Part shown: piece by piece, positions 13,249-21,564 of the stretch
How the letters are laid out: every line of letters begins with the position of its first letter
How positions within the stretch are numbered: the first letter of the stretch is position 1
IMG/VR virus record: IMGVR_UViG_3300030110_002889
Location: 1-21,912 of that record
DNA length: 21,912 nucleotides
From: a virus
Reading direction: 5' to 3' (one strand)
Translations under genes and position numbers: made by a program
The notes under the pieces: generated by a model
Told to the model about the DNA's origin: nothing
The model's database searches: none
The model's input: only the letters and a program-made list of their open reading frames with translations

Positions 13249-13949
13249 TGCCAAGAAAAACACAAAAAAAAACACCGAAATATATGCAGGGCAAATCAGT
13301 CTCGGCAGAAAAAGTATATATCAAAAAAAAGATAGAGGCAAAAAGCACTAACCAAAGAAAGTATATAAGGTCGATAAAGGCTAACGATGTTACTTTTTGT
13401 AATGGCCCAGCCGGAAGCGGTAAAACGCATCTTGCTGTCGCTATGGCTATAGACTTTCTAACCAAGGGACTTGTCGATAAAATAGTCGTGACAAGACCTG
13501 TTATGTCTGCGGGAGAAAGTATAGGCTTCTTGCCCGGAACTGCCGATAGAAAACTTGAGCCTTACATGTGCCCTGTATTTGACGAGTTTAACTACTACGT
13601 CTCCAGACAACAGGTTTCATCATGGAAGAATGAGGGTGCTCTTGAGGTTGTCCCGATAGGCTTTATGAGAGGCCGCAGCTTCCATAACTCGTTTATAATT
13701 GGAGATGAATGTCAGAACCTGTCGATGGAACAAATGAAAATGTTCTTGACAAGAACTGGACTTAACTCTAAACTAGTAGTGACGGGAGACGAATCGCAAT
13801 CAGACCTTCCTTCTTCCCAGAGGGGAGCCTTTGGAACTTGTCTAAGAAGACTGACAGGTTTAGAAGGGGTTGGCGTAATCACCCTGACTAAAGAAGATAT
13901 TGTAAGGAACTCGTTGATTCCTTTAATAATTGAGAGACTCGATATTTAG
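13248..13949 (+). CDS. phoH: PhoH-like P-loop ATPase
   Basis: 233 residues. A basic N-terminal region (1-40) precedes the PhoH ATPase core: Walker A GPAGSGKT at 53-60, the VVTRPVMSAGESIGFLPG block (80-97) that is diagnostic of PhoH, Walker B FIIGDECQN (149-157; Asp153, Glu154), and VVTGDESQSDLP (177-188). PhoH-like proteins are common in marine phages and bacteria. Their biochemical job is not settled; RNA-related NTPase or helicase functions have been suggested. The start overlaps the nrdB stop, so it belongs to the nucleotide/replication operon rather than to a phosphate-regulated unit, and no Pho-box-like sequence is seen. Confidence 0.92.
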   Translation: MPRKTQKKTPKYMQGKSVSAEKVYIKKKIEAKSTNQRKYIRSIKANDVTFCNGPAGSGKTHLAVAMAIDFLTKGLVDKIVVTRPVMSAGESIGFLPGTADRKLEPYMCPVFDEFNYYVSRQQVSSWKNEGALEVVPIGFMRGRSFHNSFIIGDECQNLSMEQMKMFLTRTGLNSKLVVTGDESQSDLPSSQRGAFGTCLRRLTGLEGVGVITLTKEDIVRNSLIPLIIERLDI

Positions 13950-13959
13950 GAGATTTTAG

Positions 13960-14340
13960 ATGTCGGATGTTAATTCTGTGACTATTTCTGGACGACTCAC
14001 AAGAGACCCAGAACTACGTCAAACAAAAAGTGGAGCAAATGTTGCTTCTTTTAGACTAGCAAACAACCTAGCGAAGAAGACTAATTTCTTTGACGTTAGC
14101 CTTTGGGGGCGCTCTGCTGAAACAATTAATCAGTACGGCGGCAAAGGTAGCTGGATTTCTGTAACAGGAAGACTAGAGCAGGAGGAGTGGGAAGATAGGG
14201 ACGGCAATAAACGCACAAGCTATCGCATCACTTCGGAAAACTTCAACTTCATGGGCGGCGGCAAGTCTGATGGAGAAGGAAGTGAAGTAGCTACCAGCGC
14301 TGGTACTCAAGCATTAGAAGATAGTGGAGTTCCATTCTAA
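13960..14340 (+). CDS. ssb: bacterial-type single-stranded DNA-binding protein
   Basis: 126 residues with a full OB-fold of the bacterial SSB family: NSVTISGRLTRDPELR (5-20), ANVASFRLANN (26-36), FFDVSLWG (43-50), GSWISVTGRLEQEEW (63-77) and SYRITSENFNFMG (87-99). A short glycine/serine linker ends in an acidic, Pro-Phe tip (EDSGVPF), the site that recruits partner proteins in bacterial SSBs. It would coat single-stranded DNA during phage replication and recombination. It is smaller than E. coli SSB (178 residues), mainly through a shorter linker. T4-like phages usually use an unrelated gp32 instead. AGGAG lies eight bases before the ATG. Confidence 0.92.
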   Translation: MSDVNSVTISGRLTRDPELRQTKSGANVASFRLANNLAKKTNFFDVSLWGRSAETINQYGGKGSWISVTGRLEQEEWEDRDGNKRTSYRITSENFNFMGGGKSDGEGSEVATSAGTQALEDSGVPF

Positions 14341-14341
14341 G

Positions 14342-14758
14342 ATGCCTGAGTATTCGTATTGCTGCGACCCCCAACAAGGGGGTTGCGGCCATACTTTTTC
14401 TGTTGTACAATCTTTCTCTCAGTACAAAGTTCTTAAGAGATGTCCCAAGTGCAAAAAGCACAAACTTATAAGAGACTATTCTGAGGACAATGTGACTGGC
14501 TCTGTAAAAGGCTCCGGAGGAGCCAGAACTATAGGCCAGCTTGCTGAGAAAAATTCTAGCAGAATGAGTAGTGACCAAAAAGAAGTGCTTAACAAAAAGC
14601 ATAATGACTACAGAGATAAAAAAGATAGCTTGCCAGTTAAAGGCGAAAGAATTAAAAGACCTAAAGGCAGACCTTGGTATACAAGCACCAACGATGTTGG
14701 TTCTATGACGCCTACTCAGCAACAAAATTATGTTAGGACAGGTAAAAAAAATGGCTAG
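14342..14758 (+). CDS. FmdB-like zinc-ribbon protein
   Basis: 138 residues from the ATG at 14342. I prefer this start to the in-frame ATG at 14324 because the family begins MPxYxYxC and a GGAG lies eleven bases upstream. The N-terminus (PEYSYCCD, then GGCGHTFSVVQSF and RCPKCKK) has Cys7/Cys8, Cys15, Cys34 and Cys37, a zinc ribbon of the FmdB/putative regulatory type with a small insertion between the first cysteines. The remaining two thirds are basic and polar, with KGERIKRPKGRPW near the end. It may bind nucleic acid or another replication protein; the exact role is not known even for cellular relatives. Confidence 0.7.
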   Translation: MPEYSYCCDPQQGGCGHTFSVVQSFSQYKVLKRCPKCKKHKLIRDYSEDNVTGSVKGSGGARTIGQLAEKNSSRMSSDQKEVLNKKHNDYRDKKDSLPVKGERIKRPKGRPWYTSTNDVGSMTPTQQQNYVRTGKKNG

Positions 14759-15140
14759 AATCACAGACTCAGATATAGATGGCGCAATATTCAAACCATC
14801 TAAAGGCTTAAAGAATGACATTCAAGACAAAGACGAAAGAGAAGTTGTCGCCTACACAGATAGATTAGAAGAAGTAGATGAAAAATCTGCTGATGCGTAT
14901 GCTAAACGGGTAAAGACAAGTGGTAGAACTTACTACTATGTCAAACAAGATAGCTATGGAAGACTTTACAATCCTAGTGGCATGTACTCTGAGAACAGAC
15001 AGAACAAGCAGCTTAGACACGCAGGGCGACCCAACTGGGTTTTCAGAGAGGTTGAGAAAAAAGTCTATGACCTTTACACAAAATTCTTAGAGACAAAGAA
15101 TGCTGCTTGGCTTAGCAACGCTGAAAGGGAGATGGTATAA
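14751..15140 (+). CDS. hypothetical protein of the replication operon
   Basis: 129 residues from the ATG at 14751, chosen over an in-frame ATG at 14730 because AGGACAGG sits close upstream and overlap with the previous gene is then short. I do not recognise the family. The N-terminal part is acidic and charged (DKDEREVVAYTDRLEEVDEK). The C-terminal part has an aromatic basic segment (RTYYYVKQDSYGRLYNPSG) and a helical end (FREVEKKVYDLYTKFLETKN). There is no membrane span or catalytic motif. Its stop overlaps the next start by one base (TAATG), so it is coupled to the following helix-turn-helix gene. Confidence 0.6.
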   Translation: MARITDSDIDGAIFKPSKGLKNDIQDKDEREVVAYTDRLEEVDEKSADAYAKRVKTSGRTYYYVKQDSYGRLYNPSGMYSENRQNKQLRHAGRPNWVFREVEKKVYDLYTKFLETKNAAWLSNAEREMV

Positions 15141-15496
15141 TGCCAAGAGGAAGACTCAGTAAGCAAGAAAAATATATCATCGAAGGAATGATAAAGGATA
15201 ACCACTCTATTGCAGAGATAGCGAAAGAGCTTGGAAGAACAGAAAAGTCTGTTGAGACCTACGCTAAAACAATAGAAAAGCCAAAGCCGAAAAAGAAAAA
15301 GAAAAAGCAGGAGCCGGCTAAGCCGCTGATTGCAAAAGACCTGATGGTCAATGTGACAGCGATGAAGAAGAGCAAGGGTGTGAGCATGATGACAGAAGCA
15401 GCATCTCAGAGAGGGGATGTGTCTAAGAACAAAGACTCTGTAACAATTTCTAGAACAGCCAGAGATGCAATTTTTAAGATAAACAATGACGAATAA
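15140..15496 (+). CDS. small helix-turn-helix DNA-binding protein
   Basis: 118 residues. Residues 5-45 form a helix-turn-helix of the homeodomain-like/sigma-region-4 kind (KQEKYIIEGMIKDNHSIAEI, then AKELGRTEKSVETYAKTI). A lysine-rich linker follows (KPKPKKKKKKQEPAK, about 48-62), then a polar C-terminal region ending RTARDAIFKINNDE. It probably binds DNA, as a transcription regulator or a recruiter within the replication module. GGGAGATGG lies just before the start, overlapping the previous stop. Its last bases overlap the next gene. No target site can be assigned. Confidence 0.65.
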   Translation: MPRGRLSKQEKYIIEGMIKDNHSIAEIAKELGRTEKSVETYAKTIEKPKPKKKKKKQEPAKPLIAKDLMVNVTAMKKSKGVSMMTEAASQRGDVSKNKDSVTISRTARDAIFKINNDE

Positions 15497-15911
15497 GAAG
15501 TATCCATCGAGATACTCTAGTGGTAAGCAAGTAGGCGCAGCTCAATATATCGCAGAATTAGCCTGTGAAAAAATGGCTAAAAGAAATAAGAAGGAACTTC
15601 CTCAAAAGTTCTGGAATATTCCTGAGTGGAAGAAGAGCTACAAATCGCAACTTTTTGCCGCTAGAGGATTGTTGAAAATTTATAGCGAAGTTGCTATCAT
15701 AAGAGCCTTAAACTCTTCTAGAGCTTTTGGGATATACTCTTTAAGAGCTCCTCAGCTTGACGACATAATTAAAGAGCAGCAAAGACTTTTGGATATTGAA
15801 AAACAAAAGCCTAAAACAACCGAAGTCAAAAGAGCTGACACAACATCGAAGCCTAGAGACAGTATAGTCAAAAAAACAAACCTTGGTAAATTACGGGAGT
15901 TAGACCTTTGA
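15486..15911 (+). CDS. hypothetical protein upstream of uvsX
   Basis: 141 residues, basic, not recognised. Residues 1-100 look mainly helical, with SSGKQVGAAQYIAELACEKM (11-30), a Trp-containing segment (KFWNIPEWKKSYKSQLFAAR) and SLRAPQLDDIIKEQQRLLDI. The last 35 residues are charged and probably flexible. It starts inside the preceding gene and its stop overlaps the TTG start of the recombinase gene (TTGA), so it is tightly coupled to uvsX. A role as recombination or replication accessory factor is plausible from position only. Confidence 0.6.
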   Translation: MTNKKYPSRYSSGKQVGAAQYIAELACEKMAKRNKKELPQKFWNIPEWKKSYKSQLFAARGLLKIYSEVAIIRALNSSRAFGIYSLRAPQLDDIIKEQQRLLDIEKQKPKTTEVKRADTTSKPRDSIVKKTNLGKLRELDL

Positions 15912-16924
15912 GTGTATCTATTGAGAAAGATATTGTTAAACAATTTGGTGATGGGATAATGCGCTCTGGAGCAGCCGTTGTTGACTCAGAGCTTTTAGTT
16001 GTTCCTGTGTCTCCGTCATTAGATGTCGTTCTTGGAGGAGGAATACCAGAGGGTAGCTTCGTGACGTTTACAGGACAACCTAAATGCGGCAAGACTACGA
16101 CCTGTCTGCACTTCGCCGCAAAGTGTCAGGGTGAAGAGTACGGAGGAGAGTTATGCCCAGAAGGAAGGCATGTTTACTTTTTTAACATTGAAGGCCGTCT
16201 TAAGAAAAGAGATTTAGAAGGTATTCCAAATCTAGACCTAGAGAGATTTCATGTAATAGGTTCAGAACCGGGAAGAATACTAACAGCAGAAAACTATCTT
16301 TCAATAGCAGAGAAAACAATCAATGAGGTTCCGGGTTCTGTTGTTATACTAGACTCTTACTCAGCATTATGTACAGAAGCTGAGATAACATCGTCAATGG
16401 ACAAGATGCAGAGAGCAGATGGAGCAAAACTGTTGGCAAAGTTCTGTAGAAAAGTGGCAAATGTTGTTCCTGTAAATAGAAACATAGTCATGGGTATCAC
16501 TCATCTTATGGGAAATCCTACTGGGTATGGAGCAGAATTCAAAGAGAAGTCTGGTCAGGCTGTAGCATATCAAGTCGATGTGAAGCTTAGAGCTAAAAGA
16601 TTTTCTCCTTGGGAAATACAAGACACTCAAGTTGGGCAAAAGATTGATTGGCAGATTGTAACGTCAGCGTTAGGCCCTCCGGGAGGTAAGATAACAAGTT
16701 ACCTTAGATACGGAGCAGGTATAGATGAGGAAACAGAACTCGTAATACTTGGTTCTGACTTAGGTCTGATTAATAAAGCTGGCGCTTGGTTTAGATTTGA
16801 TTTTGTGGAAGGTGAAGATAAGCCTAAGTTTCAAGGGGCAGAAAACAGTCGTAATGCGCTGATAGAAGACCCACAGATGAAACAAAGCTTAAAATCGTCC
16901 GTTCACAATATGTTAGGAATATGA
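15908..16924 (+). CDS. uvsX: UvsX/RecA-type recombinase
   Basis: 338 residues. It forms filaments on single-stranded DNA and catalyses strand exchange with ATP, for repair and recombination-primed replication. Visible are SLDVVLGGGIPEGSFVTFTG (37-56) leading into Walker A GQPKCGKTT (56-64), the catalytic Glu96 in FFNIEGR, Walker B VVILDSYSAL (145-154), and the conserved ITHLMGNPTGYGAEFKEKSG region with Gln near 209-212 contacting the nucleotide across subunits. The C-terminus is shorter than in E. coli RecA. The start is TTG: GGGAG lies eight bases upstream, the TTGA overlaps the previous stop, and the first ATG in frame comes only at codon 17. The stop overlaps the next start (ATGA). Confidence 0.9.
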   Translation: MSVSIEKDIVKQFGDGIMRSGAAVVDSELLVVPVSPSLDVVLGGGIPEGSFVTFTGQPKCGKTTTCLHFAAKCQGEEYGGELCPEGRHVYFFNIEGRLKKRDLEGIPNLDLERFHVIGSEPGRILTAENYLSIAEKTINEVPGSVVILDSYSALCTEAEITSSMDKMQRADGAKLLAKFCRKVANVVPVNRNIVMGITHLMGNPTGYGAEFKEKSGQAVAYQVDVKLRAKRFSPWEIQDTQVGQKIDWQIVTSALGPPGGKITSYLRYGAGIDEETELVILGSDLGLINKAGAWFRFDFVEGEDKPKFQGAENSRNALIEDPQMKQSLKSSVHNMLGI

Positions 16925-17334
16925 GAAAAGTAACTGACTTAGAGAATATTATTAGTAGTTGGAAAATATCGGGACACATACCAAAGAACAACGATGAGAG
17001 AGCCCGTTCCAAGTATCATTTAAAGGCTAGGAAGCTTCTAAAGCAGAAGTTTCCAACTTGCCAGATACTTGAAGAAGTCCCTGTAAAGGTGCGAAGAGGT
17101 CAAGTCTTATATCTAGACTTCTATATTCCGCTACACGACCTCTGTGTTGAGGTTCATGGTGAACAACACTATAAGTTTGTTAGGTTCTACCACAAAACGA
17201 TACTCGGATTTGCACAAGCAAGGAAGAGAGATATGGAGAAGATAGATTGGTGTCAGCTCAATGACATTACAATAGTTGAACTACCTTTTAATGAGTCTGA
17301 AGATGAATGGAAAAAGAGAATTGAAGACCGCTAA
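16921..17334 (+). CDS. small PD-(D/E)XK / VSR-like endonuclease domain protein
   Basis: 137 residues. After a helical N-terminal half, residues 61-86 read QVLYLDFYIP, then DLCVEVHGEQHY. This matches the core of VSR/DUF559-like nucleases: Asp66 and Glu77 as metal ligands followed by the conserved GEQH (80-83). RDMEKIDWCQLNDITIVELP (103-122) is the usual last helix and strand. Such proteins nick or cut DNA in repair. It is coupled to uvsX by an ATGA overlap, pointing to a recombination or repair role. The family is fairly clear; substrate choice is unknown. Confidence 0.7.
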   Translation: MRKVTDLENIISSWKISGHIPKNNDERARSKYHLKARKLLKQKFPTCQILEEVPVKVRRGQVLYLDFYIPLHDLCVEVHGEQHYKFVRFYHKTILGFAQARKRDMEKIDWCQLNDITIVELPFNESEDEWKKRIEDR

Positions 17335-17341
17335 AGAGCAA

Positions 17342-17803
17342 ATGGAGAAATGGGACAAGCTTCTAGACGAGTATGAACTGTCTGTCGGACTACCGAACTT
17401 CATGCCCAATTACAGCAATCACGAAGCTACCACTTACTTACATATGAACAGGGCTCAGATTGAAAAGTTAAGCCCAGAAGACTGCGGTATGGCTGCACTT
17501 ATCCTTAATGAGCTTTCGTTCCATATTCAGAGAGCCTACAATAGAGAGATAGCTAGGGTGAACTGGGCTGATGAAAGCGTAAAAGATGTGATTGCTTCTG
17601 AAGTCGGTGGCTATAAAGGTTATTCTTACCAAGAACGTCTCCACCAAGCTGTAAAAAATAATGAGCACGCAAAGACTCTTTCTAAAATAAAAAAATATGC
17701 AAAACAGAGAGCTGATAGGCTCAGCTTCCTAGCCAGCAGTATGAACAACAGAGCTGACATATTCTTATCTGTGCAAAGGTCTAAGAGGTATAACAATGCT
17801 TGA
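17342..17803 (+). CDS. hypothetical helical protein of the recombination module
   Basis: 153 residues from the ATG at 17342, chosen because AAAGAG lies just before it and the previous gene ends at 17334; ATGs at 17276 and 17303 would give longer products overlapping the nuclease gene. I do not recognise the family. The protein is mostly helical, with LSPEDCGMAALILNELSFHI in the middle and a basic C-terminal region (KTLSKIKKYAKQRADRLSFL, then RSKRYNNA). Position between the nuclease and a zinc-finger protein suggests a replication or recombination accessory factor. Its stop overlaps the next start by eight bases. Confidence 0.6.
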   Translation: MEKWDKLLDEYELSVGLPNFMPNYSNHEATTYLHMNRAQIEKLSPEDCGMAALILNELSFHIQRAYNREIARVNWADESVKDVIASEVGGYKGYSYQERLHQAVKNNEHAKTLSKIKKYAKQRADRLSFLASSMNNRADIFLSVQRSKRYNNA

Positions 17804-18221
17804 TGAAAACACCATACAGCTACTTGAAAACTTAAGCCAGCAAGACCTATTCAAAGTCACTAAGATGATTCAAAAGCTTGCTAACAAGAGAGGTTCTAGA
17901 CCAAATAAAGACAAAGAACCAGAAGACTTTGTCCACCAGATACAAAAAGACAGTCGTTCTGTAAGTAGCCAACGGCCTGAGCAGTCAAATGACGCCCGTG
18001 TCAATTTGTTTGAATCAATGGATGAAATGAACGAACATAAAGAGGACACAGAGATAGACAAGATGCTTAATGTCACACCTCCAACCAAAAGAAACAGAAA
18101 TCCTAATCTAGTAGAGGTTTCATGTGCGTTATGCGGTAGGACTGATAAGGTTTCAGCAGTTCTGGTAACAGATTCAGGTAGGTATACTTGCAATGGCTGT
18201 CAGACCAGAGGAGGTCGTTGA
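17796..18221 (+). CDS. zinc-finger protein upstream of the helicase
   Basis: 141 residues. Residues 1-33 are a predicted helix pair (TIQLLENLSQQDLFKVTKMI), residues 34-100 are polar and likely unstructured, and the C-terminus has a four-cysteine zinc knuckle: CALCGR and YTCNGCQTR, 18 residues apart. The layout (binding helix, flexible linker, zinc finger) fits an adaptor that binds nucleic acid or a replication protein, perhaps in loading the helicase encoded next. It is not a recognised gp59-like loader. It ends two bases before the helicase start, and the helicase ribosome site lies inside its last codons. Confidence 0.65.
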   Translation: MLDENTIQLLENLSQQDLFKVTKMIQKLANKRGSRPNKDKEPEDFVHQIQKDSRSVSSQRPEQSNDARVNLFESMDEMNEHKEDTEIDKMLNVTPPTKRNRNPNLVEVSCALCGRTDKVSAVLVTDSGRYTCNGCQTRGGR

Positions 18222-18223
18222 CA

Positions 18224-19684
18224 ATGGAAGACACAAAGCTCTCTGACCCATCAGCAGAAAGAGCAGTTTTATCTGGAGTTTTTAACTTTGGTACAGACGC
18301 TTATTTTGATGTGTCAGACATCATAACAGAAAAGACTTTTACAGTTGATTCAAATGCTGTGATTTACAAATGTTTGAAACACTTGCTTGAGTCTGACGTT
18401 AAGTCTATAGACATTCCAAGCATGTGGTCTGCTGCCGCTGAACTTGGCCTCAGTCACTTCTTTGATAACAGAGATGAAGTCAAACATCTTACTGCAGTTA
18501 CAAAATTTCCGGTTGAGGTAGAAAATGTAAGAAGATTTGCAGCAAAGATAAGAAAACTGGAAGTCGCCAGACTATTAGACTCCCAGCTTGAATCGGCCAG
18601 AGGCAAGATATCTTCGCTAAATGGCGATGAAACCATATCAAGTATATTTGGTATAGCCGAAGATGCTATCTTTGATTTTAGCAGTCTTCTAGGAGACGGA
18701 GGAGATTCTCCTGAGCTATTAGGTACAGGTATTGAGGATTATGTCAAATATCTTGAAGAAAATCCATGCCAGACAATGGGTATCTCCACAGGTTATCCAG
18801 TCTATGACCAAGCTATAGGAGGTGGTTTACGCAGAGGCACGGTGAATATAATTGGTGCTAGACCAAAAACTGGCAAAACTTTGCTGTCAGACAATATCGG
18901 TATGCACATTGCTTCTGAATTAAACATTCCTGTGCTAAACCTAGACACTGAAATGACAGCAGACGACCATAAGCATAGGTCTTTGGCCATGTTAAGTGAG
19001 GTTGCTATTAACGATATTGAAACAGGAGCATTCTCTGAAAGCCCAGACAAAAAAGACAAGGTTTACAAGGCGGCAGAAAAGCTAACTGATATGCCTTACT
19101 ACCACAAGTCTATCGGAGGCATGGCTTTTGAAGAGCAGTTATCAGTTATAAGAAGATGGCTAGCAAAAGAAGTTGGCATGAATGATGACGGCACTGCTAA
19201 AGAGTGTGTGATTATATATGACTATCTTAAGCTGATGACATCGGACTCAATAAGCAACTCCTTGGCAGAATTCCAAGTGCTTGGCTTCATGATGACAGGT
19301 CTACACAACTTTGCATTAAAGTACAAAGTTCCAGTGCTTTCCTTTATACAGCTCAACAGAGATGGGATAAGTAGAGAATCAACAGACGCAGCCAGTGGTT
19401 CGGATAGAATTGTTTGGCTTTGTAGTAACTTCACGATATTTAAGAGAAAGTCAGATGAAGAGATAGCTGAAGACGGCATAGGTAACGGTAATAGGAAGTT
19501 AGTACCAATTGTGTCAAGACACGGAGGCGGTCTCGATGATGGAGACTATATAAATATGCACATGAAGGGCTATTGTGGTAAGATTGTGGAGGGCAAAACG
19601 TCCTCTGAGTTGAGAAATTCTAGAGAAGAAAGCGACGAAGGTTTTATAGTTGAAGATGAAGAAGACGAAGTCCCATTCAGCTGA
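18224..19684 (+). CDS. replicative DNA helicase, DnaB/gp41 family
   Basis: 486 residues from the ATG at 18224. A GAGGAGGT eight bases before it decides this start over an in-frame ATG at 18188. Residues 7-110 match the DnaB N-terminal helical domain (DPSAERAVLSGVFNFG). The RecA-like motor has GGGLRRGTVNII leading to Walker A GARPKTGKT (211-219), the DTEM motif (241-244), Walker B CVIIYDYLKLM (328-338, Asp333), SFIQLNRDG (373-381; Gln376) and GSDRIVWLCSN (392-402). It would unwind DNA 5' to 3' as a hexamer at the phage fork and bind the primase encoded next. The C-terminal tail is acidic (EESDEG, then EDEEDEVPFS) and ends in VPFS, somewhat like an SSB tip. The next gene begins inside it. Confidence 0.93.
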   Translation: MEDTKLSDPSAERAVLSGVFNFGTDAYFDVSDIITEKTFTVDSNAVIYKCLKHLLESDVKSIDIPSMWSAAAELGLSHFFDNRDEVKHLTAVTKFPVEVENVRRFAAKIRKLEVARLLDSQLESARGKISSLNGDETISSIFGIAEDAIFDFSSLLGDGGDSPELLGTGIEDYVKYLEENPCQTMGISTGYPVYDQAIGGGLRRGTVNIIGARPKTGKTLLSDNIGMHIASELNIPVLNLDTEMTADDHKHRSLAMLSEVAINDIETGAFSESPDKKDKVYKAAEKLTDMPYYHKSIGGMAFEEQLSVIRRWLAKEVGMNDDGTAKECVIIYDYLKLMTSDSISNSLAEFQVLGFMMTGLHNFALKYKVPVLSFIQLNRDGISRESTDAASGSDRIVWLCSNFTIFKRKSDEEIAEDGIGNGNRKLVPIVSRHGGGLDDGDYINMHMKGYCGKIVEGKTSSELRNSREESDEGFIVEDEEDEVPFS

Positions 19685-20774
19685 TAGATTTGAACAAGAA
19701 AAAATCGTTCAGATTGAAAACATAGTTTTGGAAGATATTGAGTCTCTCTTAGAGACGCTCGGGATAGATTCTTACCAAAAGCGTTATGGCCGTATAGACA
19801 TGGCTTGCCCGATTCACGGTGGAGACAACCCAACAGCTTTGAATATGTACTTAACAGGGCATACCAGAGCCGGACACTGGGTTTGCAACACTCATCAGTG
19901 CGAAAAATTTTTCAGACCCACTCTAACAGGTTTTGTAAGAGGCGTACTTTCTCACAATAAGTATGGTTGGGAAAGCCCCGGAGACAAATGTGCTGGCTTT
20001 CATGAAACTATTAAGTTTTTGCTAGCTTTTTCAAAGCAAGATTACGACAAACTTGATATTGACTACCAAGCTATAGAAAAAAGAAAGTTTCAGTCAAGAA
20101 TAAACGTTGCTTTTACCGATAACAAAAGAGAGAAAAGAGGAAAAGTTATAACAAGGCAGCGTATTAGAGACGCTCTTTCTATACCTGCTGAATACTACGT
20201 TGATAGAGGATTTAGCTCACAGATTCTTGATAAATATGATGTTGGCCTTTCCACCAAAGTAGGTTCAAAAGCTTACAACAGAGTTGTTGTTCCTGTTTAT
20301 GATGATGACTATTCATATATGGTAGGCTTTTCTGCTAGGGCTACAAATGAAGACACGAAACCTAAGTGGGTTCACAGTGAAAATTTTGATGCGGGTAAGT
20401 ATCTTTACAATTACTGGTATGCTAAAAAAGAGATAGTTAAGAGTGGTATTGCTATCTTAGTTGAAGGGCCGGGAGACGTTTGGAGACTAGAAGAAGCAGG
20501 TATAAAAAACTCAGTCGCTATGTTTGGTACTTACCTTAGTGAGGGACAGAAAGATTTGCTAGATATGGTTGGAGCAATGTCTCTCATTGTATTGACAGAT
20601 AACGACGAGGCTGGTAAAATAGGTGCTGAAAGCATATATAAACAGTGCTCTAAAACTTACAGGCTCTATTTTCCCAATATAGCAGATAACGATGTTGGAG
20701 ATATGGCTACAGACAGCATAACGTCTGAAATAAAACCTATACTTGACTTGGCTGAAAAAAGCTTGAGGGTTTAA
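19650..20774 (+). CDS. DNA primase, zinc-finger plus TOPRIM
   Basis: 374 residues. It makes RNA primers on the lagging strand with the helicase. The N-terminal zinc-binding region has CPIHGG (Cys53, His56) and CNTHQC (Cys79, His82, Cys84). The TOPRIM catalytic core has ILVEGPGDVWRLEEAGI (269-285; Glu272) and VLTDNDEAGKIG (314-325; Asp317, Asp319), with a third acidic site in NDVGDM (347-352). The DnaG RNA-polymerase-like segment IPAEYYVDRGFSSQILDKYD (178-197) precedes it. It starts inside the helicase gene with no clean Shine-Dalgarno site; ATG 19656 is an equally possible start. The length is shorter than bacterial DnaG because the helicase-binding C-terminal domain is absent, as in T4 gp61. 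Confidence 0.9.
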   Translation: MKMKKTKSHSADRFEQEKIVQIENIVLEDIESLLETLGIDSYQKRYGRIDMACPIHGGDNPTALNMYLTGHTRAGHWVCNTHQCEKFFRPTLTGFVRGVLSHNKYGWESPGDKCAGFHETIKFLLAFSKQDYDKLDIDYQAIEKRKFQSRINVAFTDNKREKRGKVITRQRIRDALSIPAEYYVDRGFSSQILDKYDVGLSTKVGSKAYNRVVVPVYDDDYSYMVGFSARATNEDTKPKWVHSENFDAGKYLYNYWYAKKEIVKSGIAILVEGPGDVWRLEEAGIKNSVAMFGTYLSEGQKDLLDMVGAMSLIVLTDNDEAGKIGAESIYKQCSKTYRLYFPNIADNDVGDMATDSITSEIKPILDLAEKSLRV

Positions 20775-20775
20775 A

Positions 20776-21564
20776 ATGCAACAAAAAATATTAGGATTTT
20801 CTGGAAGAAAGCAAAGCGGTAAAAATACCTGTGCAAATGTAATATTTGGGTGGGAAATGATTTCCTTGGGCATAACAAGAAACTTTAGTATGTCTGACTC
20901 TGGAGAACTAGTGATATCAGATATATTTGGAGACGATAGCAAAGAAGGTATCCTCGATATAATGTCGCCAAGAAAGCCTGTAAGGGACTTTCTAGCAGAG
21001 CACTTGGACTATTTCGTAAAGCTGTACTCTTTTGCGGACCTTCTTAAGAAAAATGTCTGCATGGATATTCTTGGCTTGACAAGAGAACAGTGTTATGGGA
21101 CAGATGACGAAAAAAACACAGAGACTCATGTAGAATGGGGGTTAATGCCCTTTGAAAACAGCAGAGACAAGACCGACAAAACAACAGCTAGAGAACTGAT
21201 GCAGTACGTTGGAACAGATTTTTTCAGAAAAATATATCCGAACGTCTGGGCAGATGCCACTATTAGAAAAATAAAGCAGGAATCTTCTCACACAGCGATA
21301 GTAACAGACTGTAGATTCCCTAACGAGGTTGATGCAATTAAGAACGCAGGAGGCAAGGTTATAAGGTTGTCTCGCAACTCTGACAACAAAGATGCACACA
21401 GCAGCGAAATTGCTTTAGATAAAGATAATTACGATTGGTCAAATTTTGATGCTATTATAGAAAACGAAAGTATTTCAGTTGGAGAGCAAAATAAAATTTT
21501 GTATAACCTACTTAAAGATTGGGGCTGGCTTGAGCTTTCGATATCGCAAGGATTAGAACAATAA
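20776..21564 (+). CDS. deoxynucleoside monophosphate kinase (T4 gp1-like)
   Basis: 262 residues. T4 gp1-type enzymes phosphorylate dNMPs, including modified ones, to dNDPs. The P-loop is GFSGRKQSGKNTCANVI (7-23; Lys16). Further family marks are the TARELMQYVGTDFFRKIYPN segment (about 136-155) with following VWADATI, and IVTDCRFPNEVDAIKNAGGK (about 175-194), the lid/binding region typical of this family. It acts with NrdA/NrdB in dNTP supply. The start lies one base after the primase stop, and the next gene overlaps its stop. No hydroxymethylase or other base-modifying gene is seen in this window, so there is no evidence for modified bases. Confidence 0.88.
   Translation: MQQKILGFSGRKQSGKNTCANVIFGWEMISLGITRNFSMSDSGELVISDIFGDDSKEGILDIMSPRKPVRDFLAEHLDYFVKLYSFADLLKKNVCMDILGLTREQCYGTDDEKNTETHVEWGLMPFENSRDKTDKTTARELMQYVGTDFFRKIYPNVWADATIRKIKQESSHTAIVTDCRFPNEVDAIKNAGGKVIRLSRNSDNKDAHSSEIALDKDNYDWSNFDAIIENESISVGEQNKILYNLLKDWGWLELSISQGLEQ

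Noticed and set aside
14291-14821. 176-codon minus-strand frame opposite the zinc-ribbon gene
   Set aside because: It overlaps three coupled + strand genes, one with a clear zinc ribbon, and has no supporting signals.
20776-21564. Modified-base DNA inferred from the gp1-like dNMP kinase
   Set aside because: No hydroxymethylase, glucosyltransferase or other base-modifying gene is seen in the window, so the kinase alone is not evidence.
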